From the NCBI RefSeq assembly GCF_006543045.1, contig NZ_RBZW01000076.1, forward strand, positions 118,820-182,819: 64,000 bases of DNA. The letters run 5' to 3'. The position numbers and the translations under genes were made by a program. Below are positions 19,400-28,823 of the stretch, piece by piece (position 1 is the first letter of the stretch; each line of letters starts with the position of its first letter). The stretch is from Salinadaptatus halalkaliphilus (GTDB lineage Archaea > Halobacteriota > Halobacteria > Halobacteriales > Natrialbaceae). The notes beneath the pieces are model-generated. The model was not told the origin of the DNA and made no database searches. It saw only the letters and a program-made list of their open reading frames with translations.

Positions 19400-21960
19400 T
19401 CGTCGGGCGTCTCGGGTTCGACGTTCGCGAGTCGCATCGCGTTGCCGGTGACGCCGAGGCTCATCCCCATGTCCCCGATGACGACGGCGTGGATCACCGT
19501 GACGATGCCGACGGGGGCGCCGGCGGCCAGGACAGCCTTGACGGCCAGACTCGCCCAGATGTTCTGACGGATGACGCCGTTTGCCGTCCCCGAGAGCTCG
19601 AAGAGGTACGGCAGCCGGGTGAGGTCGTCACCCATCAGCGCCACGTCGGCCGTCTCGAGGGCCGTATCGGTGCCTGCGGCACCCATCGCAATGCCGACGC
19701 TCGCGGTCGCCAGCGCGGGCGCGTCGTTGATACCGTCGCCGACCATGGCGACGCGATTGTCGTCGGCGTCGGGTCCACCATCGTCGAGACGATCGATCCA
19801 CTCGAGTTTCTCGTCGGGCAGCAGTTCGGCGTGGTACTCATCGATACCGACCGCCTCGGCGATGGCGCGAGCGGTCCCCTCGTTGTCGCCGGTGAGCATC
19901 ACGACGCGGATGCCCTGCTCTTGTACCCTCGAGACGGCCCACTCGGCCTCGGGGCGAACGCGGTCCGCGACGGCGATCACGCCGATCGGTCGCTCGTCGG
20001 TACCGACGACCACGACAGTCTTGCCCTCGGACTCGAGGTCCGGGACGACCTCCGTGAGGACATCCAGACAGCACTCGCGGTCACACTGGGGGGTCGTCTC
20101 GTAGCCCATGCCCGAAAGCGTGGCGCCACCGTCAGTCGTCGCGTGAGCGTGCTCGAGATCCGCCAGCCCGTCGAAGAGACCCGGTTTGCCGACGTAGTGG
20201 GTCACGCCGTCGACATCGGCGCGGACGCCCTCGCCGGTCAGCGCTTCGAAGTTCGAGACCTCGAGGTCGTGATCGTCGTCTGGCTCCGAGTCACTGCCGT
20301 TCTGACCGACGCCCTGCTCGTCGGCGTAGCCAACGATCGCTTGCCCGATCGGGTGCTCGCTGCGCCGTTCGGCGGCGCTCGCCCGTCGGAGAACCTCGTC
20401 CTCGTCGGCCCCCTCGAGAGGAATCACGTCGGTGATGGAGAGGTCGCCCTCCGTCAGCGTCCCCGTCTTGTCGACCGCGAGTACGTCGGTTTCGCCGGCA
20501 GTCTCGAGGTGACGGCCGCCCTTGATGAGCACGCCGTTTCGTGCGGCGCTCGTGATCCCCGAGACGACACTGACCGGCGTCGAGATGACGAGCGCGCAGG
20601 GACAGGAGATCACGAGTAGCGTCAGTCCGACGAGGAACCAGTAGCTCCACGACGCCCCGAAAAGCAAGGGCGGAACGAGGGCGAACGCGACGGCCAGCGC
20701 GACCACGATCGGCGTGTAGACGCTCGCAAACCGATCGATAAACTGTTCGCGGTCGGTCTTCTCGCGCTCGGCGTCCTCGACCATCCGGACGATCCGGGCG
20801 ATCGTCGAGTCGTCGGCCTCGCTCTCGACCGCGACCTCGAGGTAACCCGACTCGGGAATGGTGCCGGCGTAAATCTCGTCGCCCTCGCTCTTGTCGGCTG
20901 GGACACTCTCGCCCGTGATCGGCGACTGGTCGACTGCACTCTGGCCCTCGAGGACCGTACCGTCGGCGGGGATTTTCTCGCCCGGCCTGACGATCACGGT
21001 ATCGCCGATCTCGAGGTCGTCGGCGGGGATCGTCTCCTCGCTTCCGTCCGCTCGGCGAACCGTCGCCGTGTCGGGCGAGAGGTCCATCAACTCGCGCAGC
21101 GAGTCTCGCGCGCGATCCATCGAGAAGCGCTCTAAGAGCTCCGCGACCGAGAACAGCACGGCGAGCATCGCCCCTTCGAAAGGGTGGTGGGCCGCGACGC
21201 TTGCCACGATCCCGACGCTCATCAGGAAGTCGATGTCGAGGCTGCGATTGCGCGCGGAGTAGTAGCCGTTTCGCAGGATCGGCGTCCCCGCGACGACGGC
21301 AGCCGCGATAAAGAGGAGGTGAGACAGTTCGTAGGACCGACCCGCGACGGTGCCAAGCAACGGATCGATGCCGGGGACGACGAACTCGAGAGCGATTCCG
21401 ACGGCGACGAGCACGCCACCGATCGCCGTGCCGAGGGCTCGTCGACTCCGCCAGACCGCGCGCTCGTCACCGATCGACCCGGCGGCGTCGTCCGCGAGCG
21501 GGGCCGCCTCGTAGCCGGCCGACTCGATTGCCGCCACGATGGCTCCCGAATCGGCTCCTTCGCTCGCCGTGACGGTGACCCGCCCCGACGTCGGCCGTGT
21601 TTCGACCGCCGAGACATCCTCGAGCCCCTCGAGGGCGTTTGCGACCTTGTTCGCACAGGAGGCACAGTCCATGTCCGGGACCGAGACCGTCAGCTCCGAG
21701 GCCGACGAATCGTCGTCGATCGCGTAGCCGGCCGCCTGTACCCGCTCGCGGATCTCTGCCTCGCTCGTCGCCGTAGGGTCGTACTCGACGACCAGCCGCC
21801 CGCTCGTCACCTGCGGCTCGAGCGCGTCGATCCCCTCGAGGCGCTCGACGCTGTTGGTCACCTTGCCCGCACAGGAGGGACAGTCCATATCCGGGACTCG
21901 TAGCTCGAGGGTGCGGTTCGCGTCCGGATCGGGCGGCACGGCGGGAGATGAATCGCTCAT
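19390..21960 (-). CDS. P1B-type heavy-metal ATPase, probably Zn2+/Cd2+ exporter
   Basis: The 856-residue pump exports metal with ATP. Two N-terminal metal-binding domains carry MDCPSCAGK and MDCASCANK. The transport helix reads CPCALVISTP, the form typical of Zn/Cd/Pb (P1B-2) rather than copper (CALGLATP). DKTGTLTEGD is the phosphorylation site, ERRSEHPIG the nucleotide-binding HP motif and VGDGINDAPAL the hinge. An extra Cys cluster (CDRECC, about residues 625-630) interrupts the ATP-binding region and may be a further metal sensor. An HTH_10 regulator lies upstream on the same strand. Confidence 0.93.
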   Translation of the reverse strand: MSDSSPAVPPDPDANRTLELRVPDMDCPSCAGKVTNSVERLEGIDALEPQVTSGRLVVEYDPTATSEAEIRERVQAAGYAIDDDSSASELTVSVPDMDCASCANKVANALEGLEDVSAVETRPTSGRVTVTASEGADSGAIVAAIESAGYEAAPLADDAAGSIGDERAVWRSRRALGTAIGGVLVAVGIALEFVVPGIDPLLGTVAGRSYELSHLLFIAAAVVAGTPILRNGYYSARNRSLDIDFLMSVGIVASVAAHHPFEGAMLAVLFSVAELLERFSMDRARDSLRELMDLSPDTATVRRADGSEETIPADDLEIGDTVIVRPGEKIPADGTVLEGQSAVDQSPITGESVPADKSEGDEIYAGTIPESGYLEVAVESEADDSTIARIVRMVEDAEREKTDREQFIDRFASVYTPIVVALAVAFALVPPLLFGASWSYWFLVGLTLLVISCPCALVISTPVSVVSGITSAARNGVLIKGGRHLETAGETDVLAVDKTGTLTEGDLSITDVIPLEGADEDEVLRRASAAERRSEHPIGQAIVGYADEQGVGQNGSDSEPDDDHDLEVSNFEALTGEGVRADVDGVTHYVGKPGLFDGLADLEHAHATTDGGATLSGMGYETTPQCDRECCLDVLTEVVPDLESEGKTVVVVGTDERPIGVIAVADRVRPEAEWAVSRVQEQGIRVVMLTGDNEGTARAIAEAVGIDEYHAELLPDEKLEWIDRLDDGGPDADDNRVAMVGDGINDAPALATASVGIAMGAAGTDTALETADVALMGDDLTRLPYLFELSGTANGVIRQNIWASLAVKAVLAAGAPVGIVTVIHAVVIGDMGMSLGVTGNAMRLANVEPETPDDHP

Positions 21961-22095
21961 TACTGGCTCCTAGCGGGTCGATCATCTTACGGGTTATTTG
22001 GCGTGTGCCAACTCGAGTGTCGGCCCGGGCCAGGGCGAGGTGTCGGGATGGCCGTATTTCGACCACGTCTTCGATGCACAACGCGGTCAGCAGAA

Positions 22096-22839
22096 CTACA
22101 ACCGCGCCGCGAGCTGTTCTATCGACTCGTCGCCGACGAACGCCGACGCGAGCGATGCTTCGGCTCGCCTGAGTCGATACGAGAGCGTCGAGCGTGGAAT
22201 TCCGACCCGCTCCGCGAGTTCCGAGAGTTCGATCTCCCGTGGCGTCTCGTAGTAGCCGTGTTCGACGGCGGCTGCGAGGGCCTCACGCTGCTCGAGCGGG
22301 ATCGATTCGTCGGGGGCGATCCCGTTTCGGCCGGGATCGAGTTCGGTCAGTCGAAGCATCTCGATGCCGGTACACTCGCCGACTTCCTCGCCCAGCGCGT
22401 CGAAGAAGTCGTGGATCGGCGCGTCGCTGGCGAGGACGATCCGCCAGCGGTAGCGCCGGCCCTCGCGGTAGGTCTCGAAGAGGAGTCCGTCACCGAGGTG
22501 CTCCAAGGCGACGTGGGGCACCGACGTACAGAGCTCGGTGCGCTCCCAGTAGGTGTAGACGACGAGTTCGTCGCTCGAGCGGTCGAGGACCTGCACCTCG
22601 CAGTCGGCGCCGCAGTCGTCCTTGACGAGACAGTCCGCGAAGTAGTCGGCGTTCGCGTAGGCGCGTTCTAGGGCCTCGAGGGCGTTGTCGGGGCCGGTCG
22701 CGTGGTCGACGCGCCAGAGGCTGTCGGCGCTGACGTGACAGGATAGCGAGCGGACCGCGGTCTCGGGATACTCGGCGAGTACGTCGGCAACCGGGTTCGT
22801 GCCCGGTTCGTACTCGAGGGCGAAGACGAATTCTCTCAT
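22096..22839 (-). CDS. Bat-like HTH_10 transcriptional regulator
   Basis: The 247-residue protein has an N-terminal sensor region of about 180 residues and a C-terminal HTH_10 domain, seen in LEQREALAAAVEHGYYETPR and IPRSTLSYRLRRAEASL. Cysteines in the sensor (DCLVKDDCGADCEV, ELCTSV, ECTG) could bind metal. I chose the ATG at 22839, where MREFVFALEY begins a normal sensor strand. Its position 136 bp upstream of the metal ATPase, same strand, suggests it regulates that pump; this is inference. Confidence 0.85.
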   Translation of the reverse strand: MREFVFALEYEPGTNPVADVLAEYPETAVRSLSCHVSADSLWRVDHATGPDNALEALERAYANADYFADCLVKDDCGADCEVQVLDRSSDELVVYTYWERTELCTSVPHVALEHLGDGLLFETYREGRRYRWRIVLASDAPIHDFFDALGEEVGECTGIEMLRLTELDPGRNGIAPDESIPLEQREALAAAVEHGYYETPREIELSELAERVGIPRSTLSYRLRRAEASLASAFVGDESIEQLAARL

Positions 22840-22927
22840 AGGAACGTGTAGGGTGGCAATCGACAAAGGCTGCTCGCTCGTCGACGCCGGCCGTCGAACA
22901 GTCAACAGGAGAAATCGCCGGGCCAGG

Positions 22928-24145
22928 TTAGGCGAAGGTCTTCGAGATGTCGTCGGTCTCGTCGGAGTCGGCCTGGACTTTCTCCCAGGCGTTGTGGAAG
23001 TCTTGCATCTGGATTTCGGTCCGGTCGTCGCGGATGGCGAACATCCCGGCTTCCGTACAGACGGCCTTGATATCGGCGCCGGAGGCCTCCTCGGCGTCGT
23101 CGGCCAGTTGCGCGAAGTCGACCCCGTCGGCGACGTTCATGTCGCGCGTGTGGATGTCGAAGATGATCTCGCGGCCTTCGTCGTTAGGCTTTGGCACTTC
23201 GATGAGTCGGTCGAAGCGACCGGGTCGGAGGATGGCCCGATCGAGCATGTCGAAGCGGTTGGTGGCGGCGATGATGCGGATCTCGCCGCGATCCTCGAAG
23301 CCGTCCATCTCGCTTAACAGTTGCATCATCGTCCGCTGGACCTCGGCGTCGCCGGAGGTCTTCGATTCGGTTCGCTTGGCGGCGATGGCGTCGATCTCGT
23401 CGATGAAGATCACCGCAGGCTCGTGTTCGCGAGCGACGTCGAACAGGTCACGGACGAGTTTCGCACCCTCGCCGATGAACTTGTGAACCAGTTCCGAACC
23501 GGCCATCTTGATGAAGGTGGCGTCGGTCTGGTTGGCGACGGCTTTCGCGAGCATCGTCTTACCGGTCCCTGGTGGACCGTACAGCAAGACGCCGCTTGGC
23601 GGATCGATCCCGACATCCTCGAAGGCGTCGGGCTTCTCTAAGGGCATCTCGACGGTTTCTCGAACCTCCTGCATCTGCTCTTCGAGTCCGCCGATATCCT
23701 CGTAGCTCACCTCGGGGCTCTCGGTGACTTCCATGACGCGGGCGCGAACGTCGGTCTCACTCGAGAGCGATTTGACGATCGACAGCGAGTTGTTGACCGC
23801 GACCCGATCGTCGGGGTCTAACTCCTCGCGCATCTCTTCGGTGACCTCGGTCAGTGCCTCCTGGTTGTTCCCGTGCTGTTTGATGATGACGCCTTCGTCC
23901 GTGATCTCTTGGATCGTGGCGACGAACAGCGGGGACTGTTTCAGTTTCTTGTTCTCGTGGGTCAGCCGCTCGAGTTTCTGCTGGTACTTGTTGTTCTCGG
24001 CGTTAGCATCGAGGAGCTTGTCCCGCATCTCCTCGTTTTGGGCCTCGAGGATCTCCAGGCGTTCCTCGAGCGTCTGGATTTTCTCCTGTTGGGACGCCTC
24101 GTCCTCGTCGTATGGGAGGTCGACGTCGTCCACAGTGTCGCTCAT
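22928..24145 (-). CDS. pan: Proteasome-activating nucleotidase (PAN)
   Basis: The 405-residue AAA+ ATPase unfolds substrates for the 20S proteasome. The N-terminal coiled coil runs to about residue 75, followed by an OB domain (SPLFVATIQEITDEGVIIK). Walker A is GPPGTGKT and Walker B VIFIDEIDAIA, with the second region of homology at AILRPGRFDR. The ATG at 24145 gives the normal length for the family. The last three residues are TFA, so the usual hydrophobic-Tyr-x gate-opening tail is only approximated. Confidence 0.95.
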   Translation of the reverse strand: MSDTVDDVDLPYDEDEASQQEKIQTLEERLEILEAQNEEMRDKLLDANAENNKYQQKLERLTHENKKLKQSPLFVATIQEITDEGVIIKQHGNNQEALTEVTEEMREELDPDDRVAVNNSLSIVKSLSSETDVRARVMEVTESPEVSYEDIGGLEEQMQEVRETVEMPLEKPDAFEDVGIDPPSGVLLYGPPGTGKTMLAKAVANQTDATFIKMAGSELVHKFIGEGAKLVRDLFDVAREHEPAVIFIDEIDAIAAKRTESKTSGDAEVQRTMMQLLSEMDGFEDRGEIRIIAATNRFDMLDRAILRPGRFDRLIEVPKPNDEGREIIFDIHTRDMNVADGVDFAQLADDAEEASGADIKAVCTEAGMFAIRDDRTEIQMQDFHNAWEKVQADSDETDDISKTFA

Positions 24146-24269
24146 CACCCGTCCATTGGGTGTTGGTTCATAAGAGACTTCGGGTCGGCACAGTTCGCCG
24201 AGAATTATAACTGAAGGACATAATACGAAACAGAAAATATTATCACCCTGTATTCGATACGAGTATACG

Positions 24270-24539
24270 ATGAGTGCTTCAGAGTCGATCTCGCAGGACG
24301 CCGACACCCCGGGAACCTGGGACGACGTACGCGATCTTCCCCCGAGTGCAAAACTCGTCGCAAAAGTTCTCGAGTACAACGACACGATGACCCAACAGCA
24401 ACTCGCCGACGAGACGATGCTGCCCTCGCGGACGGTTCGGTACGCACTGAACCGCCTCGACGAAGAAAACGTCATCGACTCCCGGTTTTCCTTCTCGGAC
24501 GCTCGAAAGCGCCTCTACAGCCTGGATATCGAGTCCTGA
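24270..24539 (+). CDS. Small winged-helix regulator divergent from PAN
   Basis: The 89-residue protein is a single MarR/ArsR-like wHTH: SAKLVAKVLEYNDTMTQQQL, then LPSRTVRYALNRLDEENVI and a wing ending RKRLYSLDIES. It is divergent from pan across a 124-bp AT-rich region (several TATA-like stretches), so it may control pan or itself. Its TGA stop forms the edge of palindromic repeat B. Confidence 0.8.
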   Translation: MSASESISQDADTPGTWDDVRDLPPSAKLVAKVLEYNDTMTQQQLADETMLPSRTVRYALNRLDEENVIDSRFSFSDARKRLYSLDIES

Positions 24540-24620
24540 TACGGTTTACTGTAAGTCATTTCCGGCCCAGCCGCGACCCGGGCGGCGGCTGGGCCGGTAA
24601 CTCGTTACAGTAAACCGTAT
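24539..24620 (+). repeat. 82-bp palindromic intergenic repeat, copy B
   Basis: Perfect 15-bp terminal arms (24539-24553 and 24606-24620) and 13-bp inner arms, opposite in orientation to copy A and nearly identical to its reverse complement. The first base is the last base of the preceding gene's TGA stop. Confidence 0.88.
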
Positions 24621-24713
24621 GACTCGTTTCTCGTCGTCGCTATCGTTTCGGTTCGCTTCACTTTCACCGCGGTCGCGGAATCCCTTTAGGGACGGCCGAC
24701 CAACCACCGTGCA

Positions 24714-26012
24714 ATGACACGGGTGCTCCACACGGGCGATACCCACATCGGCTATCAGCAATACAACTCGCCCGCGCGCCGCCAGGACTTCCTCGAGGCG
24801 TTCGAGCAGGTCGCCAACGATGCCATTGCCGACGATGTCGACGCCGTAGTCCACGCCGGCGACCTCTTTCACGACCGACGACCGAGTTTGATCGACCTTC
24901 AGGGCACCGTCGAGATTCTGCGAACGCTCGCCGACGCCGACGTGCCCTTCCTCGCCGTCGTCGGCAACCACGAGGGTAAACGCGACGCCCAGTGGCTCGA
25001 TCTCTTTGCCGATCTCGGGCTGGCAACCCGACTCGACGCTGAACCGACGGTAATCGGCGATGTCGCCTTCTACGGGCTCGATTTCGTCCCACGGTCCCGT
25101 CGCGAGGACCTCGAGTACGAGTTCGCTCCGCTCCCGGACGACGCCGAGTACGCCACGCTCGTGAGCCACGGCCTCTTCGAACCCTTCCCCCACGCCGACT
25201 GGGATACCCAACGCCTGCTCGCCGAATCGACCGTCGACTTCGACGCCGTCCTGCTCGGGGACAACCACGACGCCCACACCGCCCAAGTCGACGACACGTG
25301 GGTCACCTACTGCGGGTCGACCGAGCGCGCGAGCGCGAGCGAGCGCGAACCGCGGGGGTACAACTGCCTCGAGTTCGACGAGGAGGTTGCGATCTCCCGA
25401 CGCGGGCTCACCTCGACCCGGGAGTTCGTCTTCGTCGACGTCGAGTTGGCCGAGAGCGAGGGGGTCGACCGCGTCCAGGAACGGGTTCGCCAGCACGAGG
25501 TCGACGATGCCGTCGTCGTCGTCACCATCGAAGGCGACGGCCGGCCGATTACGCCGGCGTCGATCGAGGAGTTGGCCATCGACCGCGGTGCCCTCGTCGC
25601 CCGCGTCAACGACCGACGCGAGCTCCCCGACGAGGAAGAGGCCGTCTCGGTGAGCTTCGCCGATCCCGACGACGCCGTCCGCGATCGAATCCGCGATCTC
25701 GGGCTCAGCGACGCGGCCCTCGAGATCGACGAGACGGTCCGTGACGACGATCTGGCCGACGCCAACGTCCGCGAGTCGGTCGAGCGCCGCGTCAGGGAGC
25801 TACTTGAGGACGACGACGCGGCATTCGAGCCGGCACCCGAACGCGAACCGAGCGACGAGAACGTGACGACGGTCGCGGACCAACTCGATGACTCCGGGTC
25901 GACGGCCGACAGCGAGGAGAGTCAGACCCCTGAAACGAGTGTGACACCACCGGATAGCGATCAGGAAGCCGATCCCGACGCTGCAGACGCCTCGCTGGGT
26001 GATTTCGCGTGA
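24714..26012 (+). CDS. mre11: DNA double-strand break repair nuclease Mre11
   Basis: The 432-residue metallophosphoesterase processes broken DNA ends with Rad50. Phosphodiesterase motifs are DTHIGY (residues 9-14), GDLFHDRRPS (from about 49), GNHEGK (from about 84) and GDNHDAHT. The last 100 residues are acidic and low in complexity (the Rad50-binding and linker region). Its TGA overlaps the GTG start of rad50. Confidence 0.95.
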   Translation: MTRVLHTGDTHIGYQQYNSPARRQDFLEAFEQVANDAIADDVDAVVHAGDLFHDRRPSLIDLQGTVEILRTLADADVPFLAVVGNHEGKRDAQWLDLFADLGLATRLDAEPTVIGDVAFYGLDFVPRSRREDLEYEFAPLPDDAEYATLVSHGLFEPFPHADWDTQRLLAESTVDFDAVLLGDNHDAHTAQVDDTWVTYCGSTERASASEREPRGYNCLEFDEEVAISRRGLTSTREFVFVDVELAESEGVDRVQERVRQHEVDDAVVVVTIEGDGRPITPASIEELAIDRGALVARVNDRRELPDEEEAVSVSFADPDDAVRDRIRDLGLSDAALEIDETVRDDDLADANVRESVERRVRELLEDDDAAFEPAPEREPSDENVTTVADQLDDSGSTADSEESQTPETSVTPPDSDQEADPDAADASLGDFA

Positions 26013-28708
26013 GAGTGGATCGGGTTCGCCTGCAAAATTTCAAGTGCTACGGCGAGAGCGAACTCGCCCTCGAGCGCGGCGTGACGATCGTCCACGGCGT
26101 CAACGGCAGCGGGAAGTCGACCCTGCTCGAGGCGGTCTTCTTCGCGCTGTACGGTTCGAAATCCCTCGACGACCGCACCTTAGACGACGTGATCACGACC
26201 GGTGAAGACGAGTGTGAGATCGAACTCGCGTTCGCCCACGACGGGCTGGACTACCGCGTCGAACGCCACCTCAAGCGCCGCGGTGACCGGGCGACAACCA
26301 CGAAATGTGTCCTCGAGACGCCCACCGAGACGATCGAAGGGGCTCGCGACGTCCGCCACGAGATCACGACGCTCCTGCGGATGGACGCCGAAGCGTTCGT
26401 CAACTGCGCGTACGTCCGCCAGGGCGAAGTCAACAAGCTCATCCACGCCTCGCCCAGCGACCGCCAGGACATGATCGACGACCTCCTGCAACTGGGTGCC
26501 CTCGAGGAGTACCGCGAGCGCGCAAGCGACGCCCGGCTGGGGGTCAAGACCGTCCTCGACGGCCAGCAGGAAGTCATCGACGACGTCAGCAAGCAAGTCG
26601 AACAGAAAGAACAGAAAGAGCTTCACGACCGTCTCAACGGCCTCGAGTCGCGACTGGCCGAGATCAGCGAGGAGATCGACCGCTACGAGCAACAGCGCAA
26701 ACAGGCCGTCGAAACCCGCGACACCGCGATCGAGGTCCTCGAGCGCCACGAGGAAACCCGCGAGGAGATCGACACGCTGGAAGCGGATATCGAACGCCTT
26801 CGCTCGAAGATCACCGAGACCGAACGCAAACGCGAGGATGCCGGCGATGCGATCAGCGAGCTCGAGACCGAACGCGAGGAACTCGCCGACGAGCGCGACG
26901 AGCTACTCACCGAGATCGACGCCGACGCCGGTTCGGACTCGGTCGACGGCGTCGACGAGGACGCGCTCGAGCGCCGGATCGACGACCTCGAAGCCCGCGA
27001 CGAGGACCTGCGGGACAACCTCGAGGACGTTCGCGTCGAGATCAACTCGAAGACCGAGGCGATCGAACGGCTCCGCGAAGCGGCCGACGACTGCGAGACG
27101 AAGGCCGAACAGGCCCGCGAGGAAGCCGCCGATCTCGCCTCGACACTGGCGGCCGACGAGGCGACGATCGAGGACCGCGAAGCCAAACTCGAGACACTCG
27201 CCGAGGAAATCGAGGCCGCACGCGAGCGGTTCGAGGACGCGCCGATCGCGTTCGGCGAGGCCGACACCCACCTCGAGGACCTCGAGGCCGACCGCGACGA
27301 TCTCGAGGCAGAGCGCAACGAACTCACGGCCGAGATTCGGACGGTCGAAGCTACCATCGAGGAGGGCGAGCGCCTCCGCGAGGAAGGGAAGTGCCCCGAG
27401 TGTGGCCAGCCCGTCGAAGAGTCCCCCCACGTCGACGTGCTCGAGGACAAACGCGAGGCACTCGCCGATCTCGAGAATCGGCTCGAGGACCTCGAGGCCG
27501 ATCGCGACGATCTCGACGAGCGGATCGCTCGCGCCGAACGGCTTCGCGAGGCCGAGCGACGCGTCGATCGCCTCGAGAACAACCGCGAGAACGTCACTCA
27601 GTTGCTCACCGAGAAACGCGAGGCCCTTGCCGACCGGCGCGAGCACCGCAAGCAGTTGCGCGAGGACGCGAGCGAGTACGCGGCCGACGCCGAGGAAAAA
27701 CGCAACGAGGCGGCCGAGATCGAGGACGAACTCGAGGCGACGCGGTCGCGGATCGGCGAGATCAACACCGAACGCGCCGAGATCAAGAACACTCTCGAAA
27801 CGTACCATCGGCTCCAAGAGATCGTCGCCGAACGCGCGGATATCGCGAGCGAGATCGAGACGCGACGCGAGCGGCGCCAGGATTGGGGCAAGATAAACGA
27901 CGAGCGCCGCGAGACGCTCTCGGACAAACGCGACCGCAAGCGAGATCTCGAGGACGAGTTCGACGAAAACCAGGTCGAAACGGCCCGCGAGGACAAGCAA
28001 AAGGCACAGAGCTACATCGAGAACGTCGACGAGAAACTCGACGAACTCGACGCAAACCGCGACGAGATCCAGAACGCCATCGGCGCCGTCGAGAACGAAC
28101 TCGAGGAACTCGAGCGCTTGCGCGACCGTCTGGCTGCCCTCGAGGATCGGTACGCGAAACTCGAGTCGCTGTACGACGAGGCAGAGACCTTGCAGACGAC
28201 CTATGGCGAGTTGCGCTCGGAGCTGCGCCAGCGAAACGTCGAGACCCTAGAACGACTTTTGAACGAGACGTTCGATCTCATCTACCAGAACGATTCGTAC
28301 GCCTCGATCGAACTCGACGGCGACTACCGGCTGACGGTCTATCAGAAAGACGGCGAGGCGCTTGATCCCGAACAGCTATCGGGCGGCGAACGTGCGTTGT
28401 TCAACCTCAGCCTCCGGTGTGCGATCTACCGGCTGCTGGCCGAAGGCGTCGAGGGAACCGCCCCGATGCCGCCGCTCATCCTGGACGAGCCGACGGTCTT
28501 TCTGGACTCGGGCCACGTCACGCAACTCGTCGAACTGGTCGAGTCGATGCGCGACCTCGGGGTCGAACAGATCGTCCTCGTCAGTCACGACGAAGAACTC
28601 GTCGGTGCGGCCGACTCGGTGGTCCGCGTCGAAAAGGACGCGACGTCGAATCGGTCGCGACTCGAGCGCGACGAGACGCCGGCGGCGGCGCTGCTTGCGT
28701 CCGATTGA
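26009..28708 (+). CDS. rad50: DNA double-strand break repair ATPase Rad50
   Basis: The 899-residue SMC-like protein tethers DNA ends. Walker A GVNGSGKST is at residues 30-38; long acidic coiled coils flank the zinc hook CPECGQPV (Cys 462 and 465); the signature LSGGERALFNLSLR and Walker B LILDEPTVFLDS close the ATPase. The start is GTG at 26009, overlapping the mre11 stop by four bases (GTGA). Confidence 0.96.
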   Translation: MRVDRVRLQNFKCYGESELALERGVTIVHGVNGSGKSTLLEAVFFALYGSKSLDDRTLDDVITTGEDECEIELAFAHDGLDYRVERHLKRRGDRATTTKCVLETPTETIEGARDVRHEITTLLRMDAEAFVNCAYVRQGEVNKLIHASPSDRQDMIDDLLQLGALEEYRERASDARLGVKTVLDGQQEVIDDVSKQVEQKEQKELHDRLNGLESRLAEISEEIDRYEQQRKQAVETRDTAIEVLERHEETREEIDTLEADIERLRSKITETERKREDAGDAISELETEREELADERDELLTEIDADAGSDSVDGVDEDALERRIDDLEARDEDLRDNLEDVRVEINSKTEAIERLREAADDCETKAEQAREEAADLASTLAADEATIEDREAKLETLAEEIEAARERFEDAPIAFGEADTHLEDLEADRDDLEAERNELTAEIRTVEATIEEGERLREEGKCPECGQPVEESPHVDVLEDKREALADLENRLEDLEADRDDLDERIARAERLREAERRVDRLENNRENVTQLLTEKREALADRREHRKQLREDASEYAADAEEKRNEAAEIEDELEATRSRIGEINTERAEIKNTLETYHRLQEIVAERADIASEIETRRERRQDWGKINDERRETLSDKRDRKRDLEDEFDENQVETAREDKQKAQSYIENVDEKLDELDANRDEIQNAIGAVENELEELERLRDRLAALEDRYAKLESLYDEAETLQTTYGELRSELRQRNVETLERLLNETFDLIYQNDSYASIELDGDYRLTVYQKDGEALDPEQLSGGERALFNLSLRCAIYRLLAEGVEGTAPMPPLILDEPTVFLDSGHVTQLVELVESMRDLGVEQIVLVSHDEELVGAADSVVRVEKDATSNRSRLERDETPAAALLASD

Positions 28709-28737
28709 GCGATCACGTCGATCGAGTCCGTCGATTC

Positions 28738-28823
28738 ATACGGTCTGCTGTACGTACGTCATTTCCGGCGCAACCGCGAGCCATCCTGCGGTAGCGCCGG
28801 TACATCGGTACAGCAGTCCGTAT
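28738..28823 (+). repeat. Palindromic intergenic repeat, copy C (86 bp)
   Basis: Terminal arms ATACGGTCTGCTGTA and TACAGCAGTCCGTAT pair at 14 of 15 positions; inner arms CCGGCGCAACCGC and GCGGTAGCGCCGG pair at 12 of 13. The flanking words GTCATTTCCGG and CCGGTACATCGGTACAG are shared with the other copies. Its right end is the first base of the TGA stop of the minus-strand gene beside it. Confidence 0.82.

Noticed and set aside
26305-28365. Long open frame within rad50 in another frame
   Set aside because: Its Arg-rich composition is the usual shadow of an Asp/Glu-rich coiled coil; Rad50 motifs are in the other frame.
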